Shown piece by piece: positions 25,894 through 33,625 of a stretch of DNA of 38,980 nucleotides. A model generated the notes under the pieces. The model did no database searches and had not been told where the DNA came from. It worked only from the letters and a program-made list of their open reading frames with translations. Source of the stretch: Chloroflexi bacterium OLB14 (lineage in GTDB: Bacteria > Chloroflexota > Anaerolineae > Anaerolineales > Villigracilaceae); NCBI GenBank assembly GCA_001567105.1, contig LMZR01000052.1, forward strand, positions 1-38,980, written 5' to 3'. A program made the position numbers and the translations under genes. Every line of letters starts with the position of its first letter. The first letter of the stretch is position 1.

Positions 25894-25938
25894 CGTCGCC
25901 GTCCTCGGCGACGACTTTCCGCCGAGGACGGCGGAAAG
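25894..25938 (+). repeat. GC-rich set of mutually exclusive hairpins
   Basis: Hairpin A is CGTCGCC/GGCGACG (25894-25913). Hairpin B is CTTTCCGCC/GGCGGAAAG (25915-25938). A third, longer hairpin pairs 25897-25910 with 25920-25933 (14 bp) and excludes A and B. It is a very GC-rich island between the sortase gene and the next small gene. Confidence 0.65.
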
Positions 25939-25965
25939 AGCAGTACATAACATAAAGGAGAAAAA

Positions 25966-26133
25966 ATGGCTAAGAAAAACAAACGCCCAACTCAAGTGAT
26001 GACAAACACCCCACCTCAAAAATTTGAGTTCAATCCTGACTATAGCATGGTCAAGAAAGATCTCAAACGCATTGGCATTTTGGCAGGGTTCTTTATCACA
26101 ATACTTGTGGTACTTTCTTTTATTTTGAAATAA
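25966..26133 (+). CDS. small single-span membrane protein, unknown function
   Basis: 55 aa with a strong AAAGGAG 5 nt before the ATG. A basic start (MAKKNKRPTQ) and a polar stretch lead to VKKDLKRIGILAGFFITIL, a single C-terminal membrane helix (about 37-54). I recognise no family. It follows the sortase gene with only hairpins between, so it may share that transcript. The Shine-Dalgarno contrasts with the leaderless neighbours, as expected for a downstream operon gene. Confidence 0.75.
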   Translation: MAKKNKRPTQVMTNTPPQKFEFNPDYSMVKKDLKRIGILAGFFITILVVLSFILK

Positions 26134-26153
26134 AGAATTTGGATTACTCCGTT

Positions 26154-26222
26154 GGTTGAGTAGCCCTGAGCGCGACGTGTTGAGTTTATCGAAACATTTT
26201 TTGCGAAGGGCGTATCGAAACC
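26154..26222. repeat. palindromic repeat, same family as 24569 and 32343
   Basis: GGTTGAGTAGCCC at the left and GGGCGTATCGAAACC at the right, with a nested palindrome (TGTTGAGTTTATCGAAACA) in the loop. Compared with the other copies the arms differ by paired changes that keep the stem. Confidence 0.7.
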
Positions 26223-26238
26223 AATAGTGAAAAAGACG

Positions 26239-26274
26239 AAAGAGGAAAGACAAAGTTGTCTTTCCTCTTTTTTA
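26239..26274 (+). terminator. terminator after the small membrane protein gene
   Basis: AAAGAGGAAAGACAA (26239-26253) pairs with TTGTCTTTCCTCTTT (26256-26270), followed by TTTT. The stem core CTTTCCTCTTT is shared with the repeat inside tlyA. Confidence 0.8.
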
Positions 26275-26298
26275 TTAAAGATACAAAGTGCCCTTGGG

Positions 26299-26304
26299 TA
26301 TAAT
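26299..26304 (+). promoter_or_regulatory. -10 box of the RlmD-like gene, leaderless arrangement
   Basis: TATAAT ends 9 bases before ATG 26314 (GTTCTCATC between). There is no Shine-Dalgarno. Confidence 0.55.
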
Positions 26305-26313
26305 GTTCTCATC

Positions 26314-27561
26314 ATGCCCGATTCAACCTTTGAAATCACACTCGAAAAGCTAACTTACGGCGGCGAAGCCATGGGACGACTCCCTGATGGGCGAGCTGTA
26401 TTTGTTCCGTTTGGTTTACCGAATGAAATTGTAAAAATTAAATTGACTCAAGAAAAACAAAATTTTGCACGCGGGGAAATACTTGAAATTATCAAATCGT
26501 CACCTGAAAGAATACAACCGAAATGTATTCACTTTACACAATGTGGTGGATGCCATTATCAACATCTCACTTATAAAAAACAATTAATTGCAAAGACAGA
26601 TATTCTCAAAGACCAATTACAACGAATCGGAAAAATTGAAAAACCACCAGTTCAAGCAATGATTCCATCTCCTAATCAATGGAATTATCGTAATCATATT
26701 CAATTCCACTTAACAAATAAAGGTGAGTTGGGTTTTATCAATTCCAAAGGAAACTCTGCATTTGCAATTGAAGAATGTCATTTACCAGAATCTTCCATTG
26801 GTTCATTTTGGAAAGAACTTCAATTTGAATCAAATACAAATGTAGATCGCGTTTCACTCCGCAATGGTGATGAAAATGATTTAATGCTCATCCTCGAATC
26901 TGAATCACCTGAAACGCCAGAACTTGAAGTCGAAGCCGATGTTTCTGTGATTCATGTTTATGAAAATCATCCAGTAGTGATTGCAGGGCAAGAACACACC
27001 TTCATAAAAATATTAGATAAAGATTTCAAAGTCTCTGCTCAATCATTTTTTCAAGTCAATACCCACATGGCAGAGAAAATGGTGGAGCATTTACTCAACC
27101 AATTACCTGTTTCCTTGTCTACTTGTTTACTCGATATTTACTGTGGCGTTGGCTTATTCAGCAAATTCTTCGCAAACAAATATAAAAAAATCATCGGCAT
27201 TGAATCATCTCCATCTGCTTGTGATGATTTTGTTTACAACCTTGATGAATTTGAAAATATAGATTTATACGAAGGTTCAGCCGAAGAAATTTTGCCAAAA
27301 CTCGAAGGACAAATTACCAATTTGACTCACGTTATTGTAGACCCACCACGCGCAGGCATTGAAAAACATGCGTTAGATGCAATTGTAAATATCAAACCGC
27401 AAATCATTGCTTATGTTTCGTGTGACCCATCTACGCTGGCACGTGATGCCGCGCGATTAATCAAAGCAGGTTATCAACTCAAAAACGTCACGCCGTTTGA
27501 TTTATTTCCGCAAACGTATCATATCGAATCGATTTCTATATTCACCGTCCCGCAGGTTTGA
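26314..27561 (+). CDS. rlmD: 23S rRNA (uracil-5-)-methyltransferase, RumA/RlmD family
   Basis: 415 aa from ATG 26314; the frame is open further upstream only through a terminator. It uses SAM to methylate C5 of uridine in 23S rRNA. Residues 1-55 form a TRAM domain (ITLEKLTYGGEAMGR). An Fe-S cluster site has Cys71, Cys77 and Cys80 (KCIHFTQCGGC). The SAM motif is LLDIYCGVGLFS, followed by VDPPRAGIE and catalytic Cys370 in YVSCDPSTLARD. Some members modify tRNA U54 or other rRNA sites, so target is by family only. Its last residues (VPQV) lie in the left arm of the terminator. Confidence 0.85.
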   Translation: MPDSTFEITLEKLTYGGEAMGRLPDGRAVFVPFGLPNEIVKIKLTQEKQNFARGEILEIIKSSPERIQPKCIHFTQCGGCHYQHLTYKKQLIAKTDILKDQLQRIGKIEKPPVQAMIPSPNQWNYRNHIQFHLTNKGELGFINSKGNSAFAIEECHLPESSIGSFWKELQFESNTNVDRVSLRNGDENDLMLILESESPETPELEVEADVSVIHVYENHPVVIAGQEHTFIKILDKDFKVSAQSFFQVNTHMAEKMVEHLLNQLPVSLSTCLLDIYCGVGLFSKFFANKYKKIIGIESSPSACDDFVYNLDEFENIDLYEGSAEEILPKLEGQITNLTHVIVDPPRAGIEKHALDAIVNIKPQIIAYVSCDPSTLARDAARLIKAGYQLKNVTPFDLFPQTYHIESISIFTVPQV

Positions 27562-27602
27562 AATAATAAATTTGATTAAGCATTAAACCTGCGGGACGTT
27601 TT
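27546..27602 (+). terminator. terminator overlapping the end of the RlmD-like gene
   Basis: CGTCCCGCAGGTTT (27546-27559) and AAACCTGCGGGACG (27585-27598) are perfect 14-bp arms followed by TTTTATT. The left arm holds the final codons and the first base of the stop. Confidence 0.75.
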
Positions 27603-27611
27603 ATTAAGATT

Positions 27612-28277
27612 ATGTTCAAACCTCTCGGCGATTCTGCACTATTGATTCAACTTGGTGATGAAATTGACCCAATCATCAATCAACGTGTTCATGCATTAAA
27701 TTCACTTTTGCAAAATATAAACGGCATAATTGAAACTGTCCCTGCTTATTGCACGTTGCTAGTGCATTATGACATCAACTTTTCTTATCAACACATCAAA
27801 GCCATCGTACAAGAAAAAATAAATCAAGTTAATGATTCGTTTCAAATCACAGCACGCAGGCATGAGGTCCCGATAAGATACGGCGGAGCATCCACCGATT
27901 TAGAAATCATCTCAACCACACTCAATCTTTCCATTTCAGAAATTATCAAAATCCATTCCGAAAAAGAATATCAAATTTATATGATGGGATTCACGCCAGG
28001 TTTTCCATATATGGGAATTTTGGATTCACGTTTGCAGATGCCACGCCTACAAACGCCTCGGACTTTGGTTCAGGCTGGTTCTGTTGCAATGGCTGGATTC
28101 CAAACTGGAATTTATCCTCTTGATTCGCCAGGTGGTTGGAATATTTTGGGTTGGACTCCACTAAAATTATTTGACCCGCATAGTGATACACCATTTTTAT
28201 TTTCACCAGGTGATGTGGTGAAATTTGTCCCTATGGAATCAAACAGCTTGCTGTTTGAGCGGGAGCAAGCTCCCTGA
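27612..28277 (+). CDS. pxpB: 5-oxoprolinase subunit PxpB
   Basis: 221 aa. PxpB and PxpC, with PxpA, hydrolyse 5-oxoproline to glutamate using ATP. It is the KipI/allophanate hydrolase subunit 1 fold. Signatures: FKPLGDSALLIQLG at the start, HEVPIRYGG, and YMMGFTPGFPYMGILDSRL followed by SVAMAGFQTGIYPLDSPGGW. The final residues (NSLLFEREQAP) are encoded by two small palindromes and are not typical of the family. pxpC starts 9 bases downstream; pxpA is not in the window. Confidence 0.9.
   Translation: MFKPLGDSALLIQLGDEIDPIINQRVHALNSLLQNINGIIETVPAYCTLLVHYDINFSYQHIKAIVQEKINQVNDSFQITARRHEVPIRYGGASTDLEIISTTLNLSISEIIKIHSEKEYQIYMMGFTPGFPYMGILDSRLQMPRLQTPRTLVQAGSVAMAGFQTGIYPLDSPGGWNILGWTPLKLFDPHSDTPFLFSPGDVVKFVPMESNSLLFEREQAP
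28241..28274. repeat. double palindrome forming the 3' end of pxpB
   Basis: AAACAGCTTGCTGTTT (28241-28256) is followed by GGGAGCAAGCTCCC (28261-28274), both perfect. They encode the last 11 residues of PxpB and precede the pxpC start. Confidence 0.65.
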
Positions 28278-28286
28278 GTCCAAAAT

Positions 28287-29189
28287 ATGTTAAAAGTTAT
28301 TGATGCAACTGGATTCATTTCATTTCAAGATATAGGCAGAAAGGGTTTTCAAAATTTTGGTGTGCCTGTTTCTGGTGCTATGGATTGGTTTGCATATCAA
28401 GTTGCGAATCAATTAGTTGGTAATTCTCAAAATGCAACAGCGTTAGAAATTGGTTTAGGTGAAATTACTTTTCAAGCAAAACAAGATTGTGTTTTAGCAG
28501 TGACGGGCGCTGGTTACGAAGTTCAAAATTATATTTGGACGTTTCCATTATGGACTTCGTTTTATGTGCGGGCAGGTTGGTATGTGCAAATTAAAAAAAC
28601 AAAGGCTGGTAATTGGGCTTACCTTGCCATTGCTGGTGGGTTTGATGTGCCGAAAATTTTAGGTTCATCATCAACTTATATGCGTGGTGGGTTAGGAAAT
28701 CATATTCAAACAGGTAATGTTTTACAAAGCGGAAAACCCTCAACTGAATTGACCAAACTCGCCGCCAGAGATTTCCCTGTGCAAAAATTTATGAGATATA
28801 GTCAAAGCCCAACCATTGAAGTCATTGCTGGACCACAACGAGAACGATTTGATAATTCTTTTTTTGAAAATGAATATACCTTGAGCAAATCTTTTGACAG
28901 AATGGGTTATCGTTTGGAAGGGAAAATAATTGAGGCTTCTGATAAAACAGAATTAATTTCCGAAGGGATGACTATGGGAAGTATTCAAATTACAAATCAA
29001 GGTCAACCGATTGTGATGATGGCGGATTCTCCAACAACTGGTGGTTATCCCAAAATTGGAAATGTCATTCGCGTAGATTTACCTTTGCTAGCACAATGTG
29101 AGTCGGGAACAAGTACAATACGATTTAAGGAAGTAAGTGTTGAAGAAGCACAAGAGAAGTATAAAAGATGTAGTCAACTTTTTACTTGA
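28287..29189 (+). CDS. pxpC: 5-oxoprolinase subunit PxpC
   Basis: 300 aa. Partner of PxpB; KipA/allophanate hydrolase subunit 2 family with biotin-carboxylase-related fold. Typical stretches are FQDIGRKGFQNFGVPVSGAMD, ALEIGLGEITF, YLAIAGGFDVP, IEVIAGPQRERF and MTMGSIQITNQGQPIVMMAD, then TTGGYPKIGNVI. It is cytoplasmic and translated after pxpB. The 3' end overlaps the convergent methyltransferase gene by 8 bases, with no terminator between. Confidence 0.92.
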   Translation: MLKVIDATGFISFQDIGRKGFQNFGVPVSGAMDWFAYQVANQLVGNSQNATALEIGLGEITFQAKQDCVLAVTGAGYEVQNYIWTFPLWTSFYVRAGWYVQIKKTKAGNWAYLAIAGGFDVPKILGSSSTYMRGGLGNHIQTGNVLQSGKPSTELTKLAARDFPVQKFMRYSQSPTIEVIAGPQRERFDNSFFENEYTLSKSFDRMGYRLEGKIIEASDKTELISEGMTMGSIQITNQGQPIVMMADSPTTGGYPKIGNVIRVDLPLLAQCESGTSTIRFKEVSVEEAQEKYKRCSQLFT

Positions 29190-30085
29190 TTTTCTCTCTA
29201 AAATCATAAATCCCGTCATTGACTTGCCATTTAGCATTACAGGCTGAGCAAAGTAGATAATCTTTTTTATCTTGCAATTTGTTATTTCCACAATCAGGGC
29301 ATTTGAATAAGTCAATTACGTTTAATGGAATTTCAACTTTTGCATTATCGCTACTAACTTTTGCTCTTACAAACACACTTGGCGATAATTGTATCCATGC
29401 ACCTGTTGGTTGAAGCAAGCCATCTATAAAAGCAAGCAATTTTGCTGGGAAGATTCTTTTTAGTAAGCCCAAACGAAAATACGAAACTGTGCGCATCTTT
29501 TCAATTGAAAAGCCAAGTTCACTTAACCAATTACGAATGGCTTGTGGATGAAAGTCAAAATTTAATTTGACGAATTCGACTGGTTCAAGGGTAAAGGGAT
29601 TCCAGTTTTGTTTTCCGAGCCAATATCTCAAAATAGATTTGAGATTTAATTTGTTGGCAAATTCCAAAATGAAAATAGCATTGGGCTGTAGCACATTTTT
29701 GATTTGACTCAACGCTTTTGGTGCATCTGCCATGTGATGTAGTACCCGAATCATAGTAGCAGAATCAAATATCCCGTTCAGAAATGGGAGGCGATAGACA
29801 TCTGCCGCAACGTAAATATATTTATCAGTTTTCCCTAAACGTGCTTGGGCTTGAGCAAGTTGAGTGGTTGAATAATCTAAAACAACAATTTTTTCAAAGC
29901 CTGCATAGCGTGGTGTATTTCGTCCAGCACCTGCACCGAGTTCAAGCATTAACTTTCCATTGTTAGGAAGTAATTTTTTTTAATGCAATGGCTTCGGCTT
30001 GGTCTTCATAAGCACGCCCACCTTGTTCCCAAAATGTTTGTTGATAATCGGAGCCTTCGTAATTACATACTGGGGGATTAGTCAT
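29182..30085 (-). CDS. SAM-dependent methyltransferase fused to a Trm112-like zinc ribbon, with +1 frameshift
   Basis: The N-terminal part starts at ATG 30085 (MTNPPVCNYEGSDYQQTFWE) and runs to EAIALKK. The rest continues in another frame as LLPNNGKLMLELGAGAGRNT. The break is a T8 run at 29974-29981 (A8 in the mRNA), one base too long; joined length is about 300 aa. Class I SAM motif LELGAGAGRN, VLDYS and RVLHHMADAPKAL are visible. The last 40 residues form a zinc ribbon, LFKCPDCGNN with LLCSACNAKW, of the Trm112/YcaR type. The substrate is unknown; it may be a quinone- or lipid-type methyltransferase. It overlaps pxpC tail to tail. Confidence 0.75.
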
Positions 30086-30099
30086 ATTATTAAATATGC

Positions 30100-30157
30100 A
30101 GGGGCGACCCTTCAATGTTAATCAAGTCGTTTTGATTTCACTGGGCGGGTCGCCCCT
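30100..30157. repeat. palindromic element between methyltransferase and UGDH genes
   Basis: AGGGGCGACCC (30100-30110) and GGGTCGCCCCT (30147-30157) are perfect 11-bp arms with a 36-nt loop. It nearly fills the intergenic space upstream of the methyltransferase start. Confidence 0.65.
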
Positions 30158-30163
30158 ACTTTA

Positions 30164-31460
30164 TTACCTTCCTACTGCTCTATAATTAAATCCCATCTCT
30201 TTCATGCGATTGGGTTCGTAAATATTTCGCCCATCATAAATCACAGGGGATTTTAGTAAGGATTTAATTTTTTCAAGGTCAAGTTGTTTGAATTCGTTCC
30301 ATTCAGTCACAACCATTAATGCGTCGCAATCTTTTGCCATTGTGTAAGAGTCATCAAACATTTCAACATTCGGCAAAATATTTTTTGCTACGTTCATTGC
30401 TACAGGGTCATAAGCACGGACTTTTGCACCTGCTTCAATTAATGTGTGAGCAATATCAATGGCGGGGGCGTCACGCATATCATCTGTATTAGGTTTAAAT
30501 GCCAAACCAAGCAAACCAATGGTTTTATCTTTCAAAGATTCGCCTAGCATTTTTTCAACATTGGTTACAGCAGTTTTTCTACGTTCATAATTAATATCCA
30601 TAACGCTGTTTAAGATTTGAGGATTCAAACCTTTTTCTTTTGCCATGAATGCTAAGGCTTCAACATCTTTAGGGAAGCACGAACCACCCCAACCTAAGCC
30701 TGCATCTAAAAAATGACGACCAATGCGAGCGTCATACCCCCATGCCTGCGGCAACCTCTTTAACATCAGCACCTACACGTTCACATAAATCAGCCAATTC
30801 ATTGATGAAAGAAATTTTTGTTGCTAAGAATGCGTTGCTAGCATACTTGATCATTTCAGCAGTACGTAAATCGGTAATGACGATTGGCGCGCGTAACGGC
30901 AAATGAAGTTGAGCAACTTTATTGGCAGCATCTTTATCTAATGAACCAATCACAGTTCTGTGTGGATTTGTAAAATCGGCAATGGCTGAACCTTCGCGTA
31001 AAAATTCTGGGCAAGAGACCACTGCAAAATCAATCGGCTGGGGCTGAGATTTCTTTACAATGTCCGCAACCCAATCTCCAGTTCCGATTGGAACCGTAGA
31101 TTTGTTAATCAAAACCAAAGGCGCAGACATATTCTCCGCAATAGATTTCGCCGCCGCTTCCACATATTTCAAATCTGCTGAACCATCTTCACCTGATGGT
31201 GTACCCACTGCAATAAATGCATATTCAGCACCTTGTAAGGCTTCTTTGTACGATGTTGTAAATTTAATTCTGCCAGCATTTACATTTCGTTTTACAAGTT
31301 CATCTAGCCCTGGCTCGTAAATTGGCATAATCCCTTTTTTGAGATTTGCAATACGCTTTTGATCAACATCCAAAGCAGTGACCTTGTTTCCCAAATCGGC
31401 AAAACACGCCGCTGTTACCAAGCCGACGTATCCCACGCCGACAACACAAATTTGTTTCAT
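30164..31460 (-). CDS. ugd: UDP-glucose 6-dehydrogenase, interrupted by a +1 frameshift
   Basis: It oxidises UDP-glucose to UDP-glucuronate with NAD, a precursor for surface glycans. The first part (ATG 31460, AGAGGAA upstream) has the Rossmann start [21 protein letters not shown], then [12 protein letters not shown] and [17 protein letters not shown]. The second part has [19 protein letters not shown] with the catalytic Cys, and [16 protein letters not shown]. The frames join as VAAGMG-YDARIG when one base is removed from the C5 run at 30737-30741, giving about 431 aa, a normal length. All active-site motifs are intact, so this is a recent or artificial break. It lies near a glycosyltransferase gene. 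Confidence 0.88.
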
Positions 31461-31554
31461 GTTTCCTCTTTAATTAAAAATTTTTCACTCATCTACGCCA
31501 GTGTTTCAATGTCTATTTTACTTTGCGCAGATTAGTGAAGATTAGTGGATTAAT

Positions 31555-31926
31555 TTATTTCTTCACCCAACGATTCACAGTTTCAACTAGTTCTAACAAA
31601 TCCATTGGCTTAGTTATATACTCATCACAACCTGCTTCTACTGCACGCTGTCTATCACCAGGTAACACATGTGCTGTTAAAGCAATGAGTGGAATAGATG
31701 AAGTATCTTTATTTTGCTTAATCAACCGAGTCGCTGTCCAGCCATCCATCTCAGGCATAGATAAATCCATCACAATCAAATCGGGCTTTTGCTTGGTGGC
31801 GGCATTCACCCCATCGCGCCCATTCACCGCCAAAAAAACTTCATACCCATTTTTTTCGAGGATGAAACGCACCAATTCATAGGTGTCCATGTTATCTTCA
31901 ACAATCAGAACACGACCACTGCCCAT
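31555..31926 (-). CDS. single-domain response regulator (CheY-like receiver)
   Basis: 123 aa, receiver domain only. Acidic pocket VEDN (Glu10-Asp11), phospho-acceptor Asp54 (LIVMDLSMPEMDGW), Thr in LIALTAH and Lys in YITKPMD are all present, so it should be phosphorylatable. There is no output domain; it may signal by protein contact, as many Chloroflexota stand-alone receivers are thought to do. No histidine kinase is in the window. A TATATT box 6 bases before the ATG suggests a leaderless transcript. It is divergent from the glycosyltransferase. Confidence 0.92.
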   Translation of the reverse strand: MGSGRVLIVEDNMDTYELVRFILEKNGYEVFLAVNGRDGVNAATKQKPDLIVMDLSMPEMDGWTATRLIKQNKDTSSIPLIALTAHVLPGDRQRAVEAGCDEYITKPMDLLELVETVNRWVKK

Positions 31927-31932
31927 ACCTTA

Positions 31933-31973
31933 AATATACTACGTCTTACAAGGCTAGGCAACAAGTTTATAAT
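31933..31973. promoter_or_regulatory. divergent promoters of the receiver and glycosyltransferase genes
   Basis: Minus strand: TTGCCT, 17-bp spacer, TATATT (31938-31933), then 6 bases to ATG 31926. Plus strand: TTACAA, 16-bp spacer, TATAAT (31968-31973), then 6 bases to ATG 31980. Both genes lack Shine-Dalgarno sites, so both are expected to be leaderless; the two promoters overlap. Confidence 0.65.
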
Positions 31974-31979
31974 ACTCTT

Positions 31980-33170
31980 ATGCGAATTCTTTTTGTAACC
32001 GATGCCCGTTCACCCATCTCCCAAAATTGGATTAAATATTTCCTCAAACCTGAAAACGAGGTTTACATCGCCTCTACATTTGATTGTGATTTGGATTTAC
32101 CCATTAACGGCTTTGAATTTACACCCGTAGCCTTTTCCTCTGCCAAGAAGAAATCTTCAGCCCCATCCTCCGCCTCTTCCTTGACCTTGAGCCTGCGTAC
32201 TGCTCTTCGGCAGTGGCTTGGTCCCCTAACGCTTCGATATTCTGCCAAAAAATTACGAAAATATATTCAAGAAATAAAACCCGATTTAATTCACGCCATG
32301 CGGATTCCCTACGAAGGCATGTTAACGGCTGTTGCGGTATTCGGTGGTCGAGTAGTCATGAGCGAAGCGAATGACGTATCGAGACCACTATTGATTGTCT
32401 CCGTCTGGGGCAATGACTTTACCTTACATGCCTCATCCACGTCATTGATGACAGGCATAACAAAACTTGTTATGCAAAATGTGGATGCGCTACACGCCGA
32501 CACACAGCGAGATATAAAACTTGCGCGAGAATACGGTTTGAGTGAAGATAAACTCACATTAGTAACACCAGGCAACGGCGGAATCCGAAGCTATATTTTT
32601 TATCCACCAAGTGAATTGGTAAAGAATCCCATCATCATCAACCCACGCGGAGTTCGCCCCTATGTTCGCAACGATTCTTTTTTCAAAGCTATTCCGTTGG
32701 TCTTAGAAAAATTTCCGCAGGCAAAGTTTATTTGCACATCCATGCAAAACGAATCTCAAGCCTTGAAATGGATTGAGGAATTAAATATTTCATCCGCAGT
32801 GGAATTATTACCTGCTATTGAATATCAAAAAATGGGAGATTTATTTCGTTCTGCTCAAATTGTGGTTTCCCCCAGCATTCACGATGGCACACCGAATTCA
32901 TTAATCGAAGCCATGGCTTGTGGATGTTTCCCCGTTGCAGGTGATTTAGAATCAATTAGAGAATGGATCACACACGGACAAAACGGCTTGCTATTTGATT
33001 CGAATAATCCGCAATCAATTGCCGAATCAATTTTATTAGGCTTAGAAAGAGAAGACTTGCGACAAGATGCCGCAAGTCTCAATGCAAAGTTAATTTCTGC
33101 CAAAGCAGAGTATGAAGTGAATATGAAAAAAGTGCAGGAATTTTATAATTCCGTAATGCGTAAAACGTAA
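31980..33170 (+). CDS. family 4 glycosyltransferase
   Basis: 396 aa, GT-B fold. The N-terminal half includes KPDLIHAMRIPYEGM and LLIVSVWGNDFTLHASS; the donor-binding half ends in VVSPSIHDGTPNSLIEAMAC with the GT4 Glu (SLIEAMACGCFPVAGDLESI). It should transfer a sugar from a nucleotide donor to a surface glycan or glycolipid; acceptor unknown. Residues about 121-137 (FGGRVVMSEANDVSRP) come from a dispersed palindromic repeat (32343-32388) inserted in frame just before the conserved strand. The gene is near UDP-glucose dehydrogenase and is probably leaderless. Confidence 0.85.
   Translation: MRILFVTDARSPISQNWIKYFLKPENEVYIASTFDCDLDLPINGFEFTPVAFSSAKKKSSAPSSASSLTLSLRTALRQWLGPLTLRYSAKKLRKYIQEIKPDLIHAMRIPYEGMLTAVAVFGGRVVMSEANDVSRPLLIVSVWGNDFTLHASSTSLMTGITKLVMQNVDALHADTQRDIKLAREYGLSEDKLTLVTPGNGGIRSYIFYPPSELVKNPIIINPRGVRPYVRNDSFFKAIPLVLEKFPQAKFICTSMQNESQALKWIEELNISSAVELLPAIEYQKMGDLFRSAQIVVSPSIHDGTPNSLIEAMACGCFPVAGDLESIREWITHGQNGLLFDSNNPQSIAESILLGLEREDLRQDAASLNAKLISAKAEYEVNMKKVQEFYNSVMRKT
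32343..32388. repeat. palindromic repeat inside the glycosyltransferase gene
   Basis: It starts GGTGGTCGAGTAGTC and ends GACGTATCGAGACCAC, closing a hairpin. It shares both arms with 24569-24616 (T-box leader) and, more distantly, 26154-26222 (intergenic). Here it is read through in frame. Confidence 0.85.
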
Positions 33171-33192
33171 ATTACGAATTACGAATCACGCT

Positions 33193-33411
33193 TTATGATT
33201 CTCTCGGCGCTCTCAAATCTTCCAACCGACTTCGCAATTCAATTCGGCGTGAATCTGCTGAGTGACGAATATCGTCCATAAATCCCTGCCCACGTTGGCG
33301 GAGTTGATTTCGCAAACTTTCACCTGATTCTGGGGCGAGCAATAATGCAATCACCGAACCGACTAAGGCACCAACAAACGTGCCGATTAAAAATCCAAAC
33401 ATTCTTCGCAT
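33193..33411 (-). CDS. YtxH-domain membrane protein
   Basis: 72 aa with AAGGAG before the ATG. One membrane helix, FLIGTFVGALVGSVIALLLAP, is followed directly by ESGESLRNQLRQRG, the signature of YtxH/gas-vesicle-GvpP-like small stress proteins. The tail is a charged amphipathic helix. Function is unknown; family members are often induced by general stress. It is convergent with the glycosyltransferase and divergent from panB. Confidence 0.85.
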   Translation of the reverse strand: MRRMFGFLIGTFVGALVGSVIALLLAPESGESLRNQLRQRGQGFMDDIRHSADSRRIELRSRLEDLRAPRES

Positions 33412-33427
33412 GGGTAATTCTCCTTAT

Positions 33428-33460
33428 AAACTTCCGAAGTCTTAAAGACTTCGGAAGTTT
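33428..33460. repeat. perfect 16-bp palindrome between YtxH and panB genes
   Basis: AAACTTCCGAAGTCTT and its exact reverse complement are separated by one A, followed by GTTTTTTATTT. It is related to the clpC terminator palindrome at 2320-2350 but here lies between two gene starts, so it is not a terminator of either gene. Confidence 0.75.
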
Positions 33461-33625
33461 GTTTTTTATTTCTGACAAATTTATTATAGATGAAAAATCA
33501 ATTTTGTGTATAATAATCATATCGCACATATCAAACGAATGTGACGATACATTTTATTCAACCGAAAGCGTGTGCATATTAGGGAGTTAGCACGCAAAAC
33601 GGACTCTACCTTATCGGAGGGTACC

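Noticed and set aside
25891..26339. Two long minus-strand open frames between sortase and rlmD
   Set aside because: They run antisense through hairpins, the small membrane gene and a repeat, with no ribosome site or family resemblance.
32110..32215. Ser-rich segment near the N-terminus of the glycosyltransferase as another inserted repeat
   Set aside because: No palindrome or second copy is visible; a variable linker is enough to explain it.
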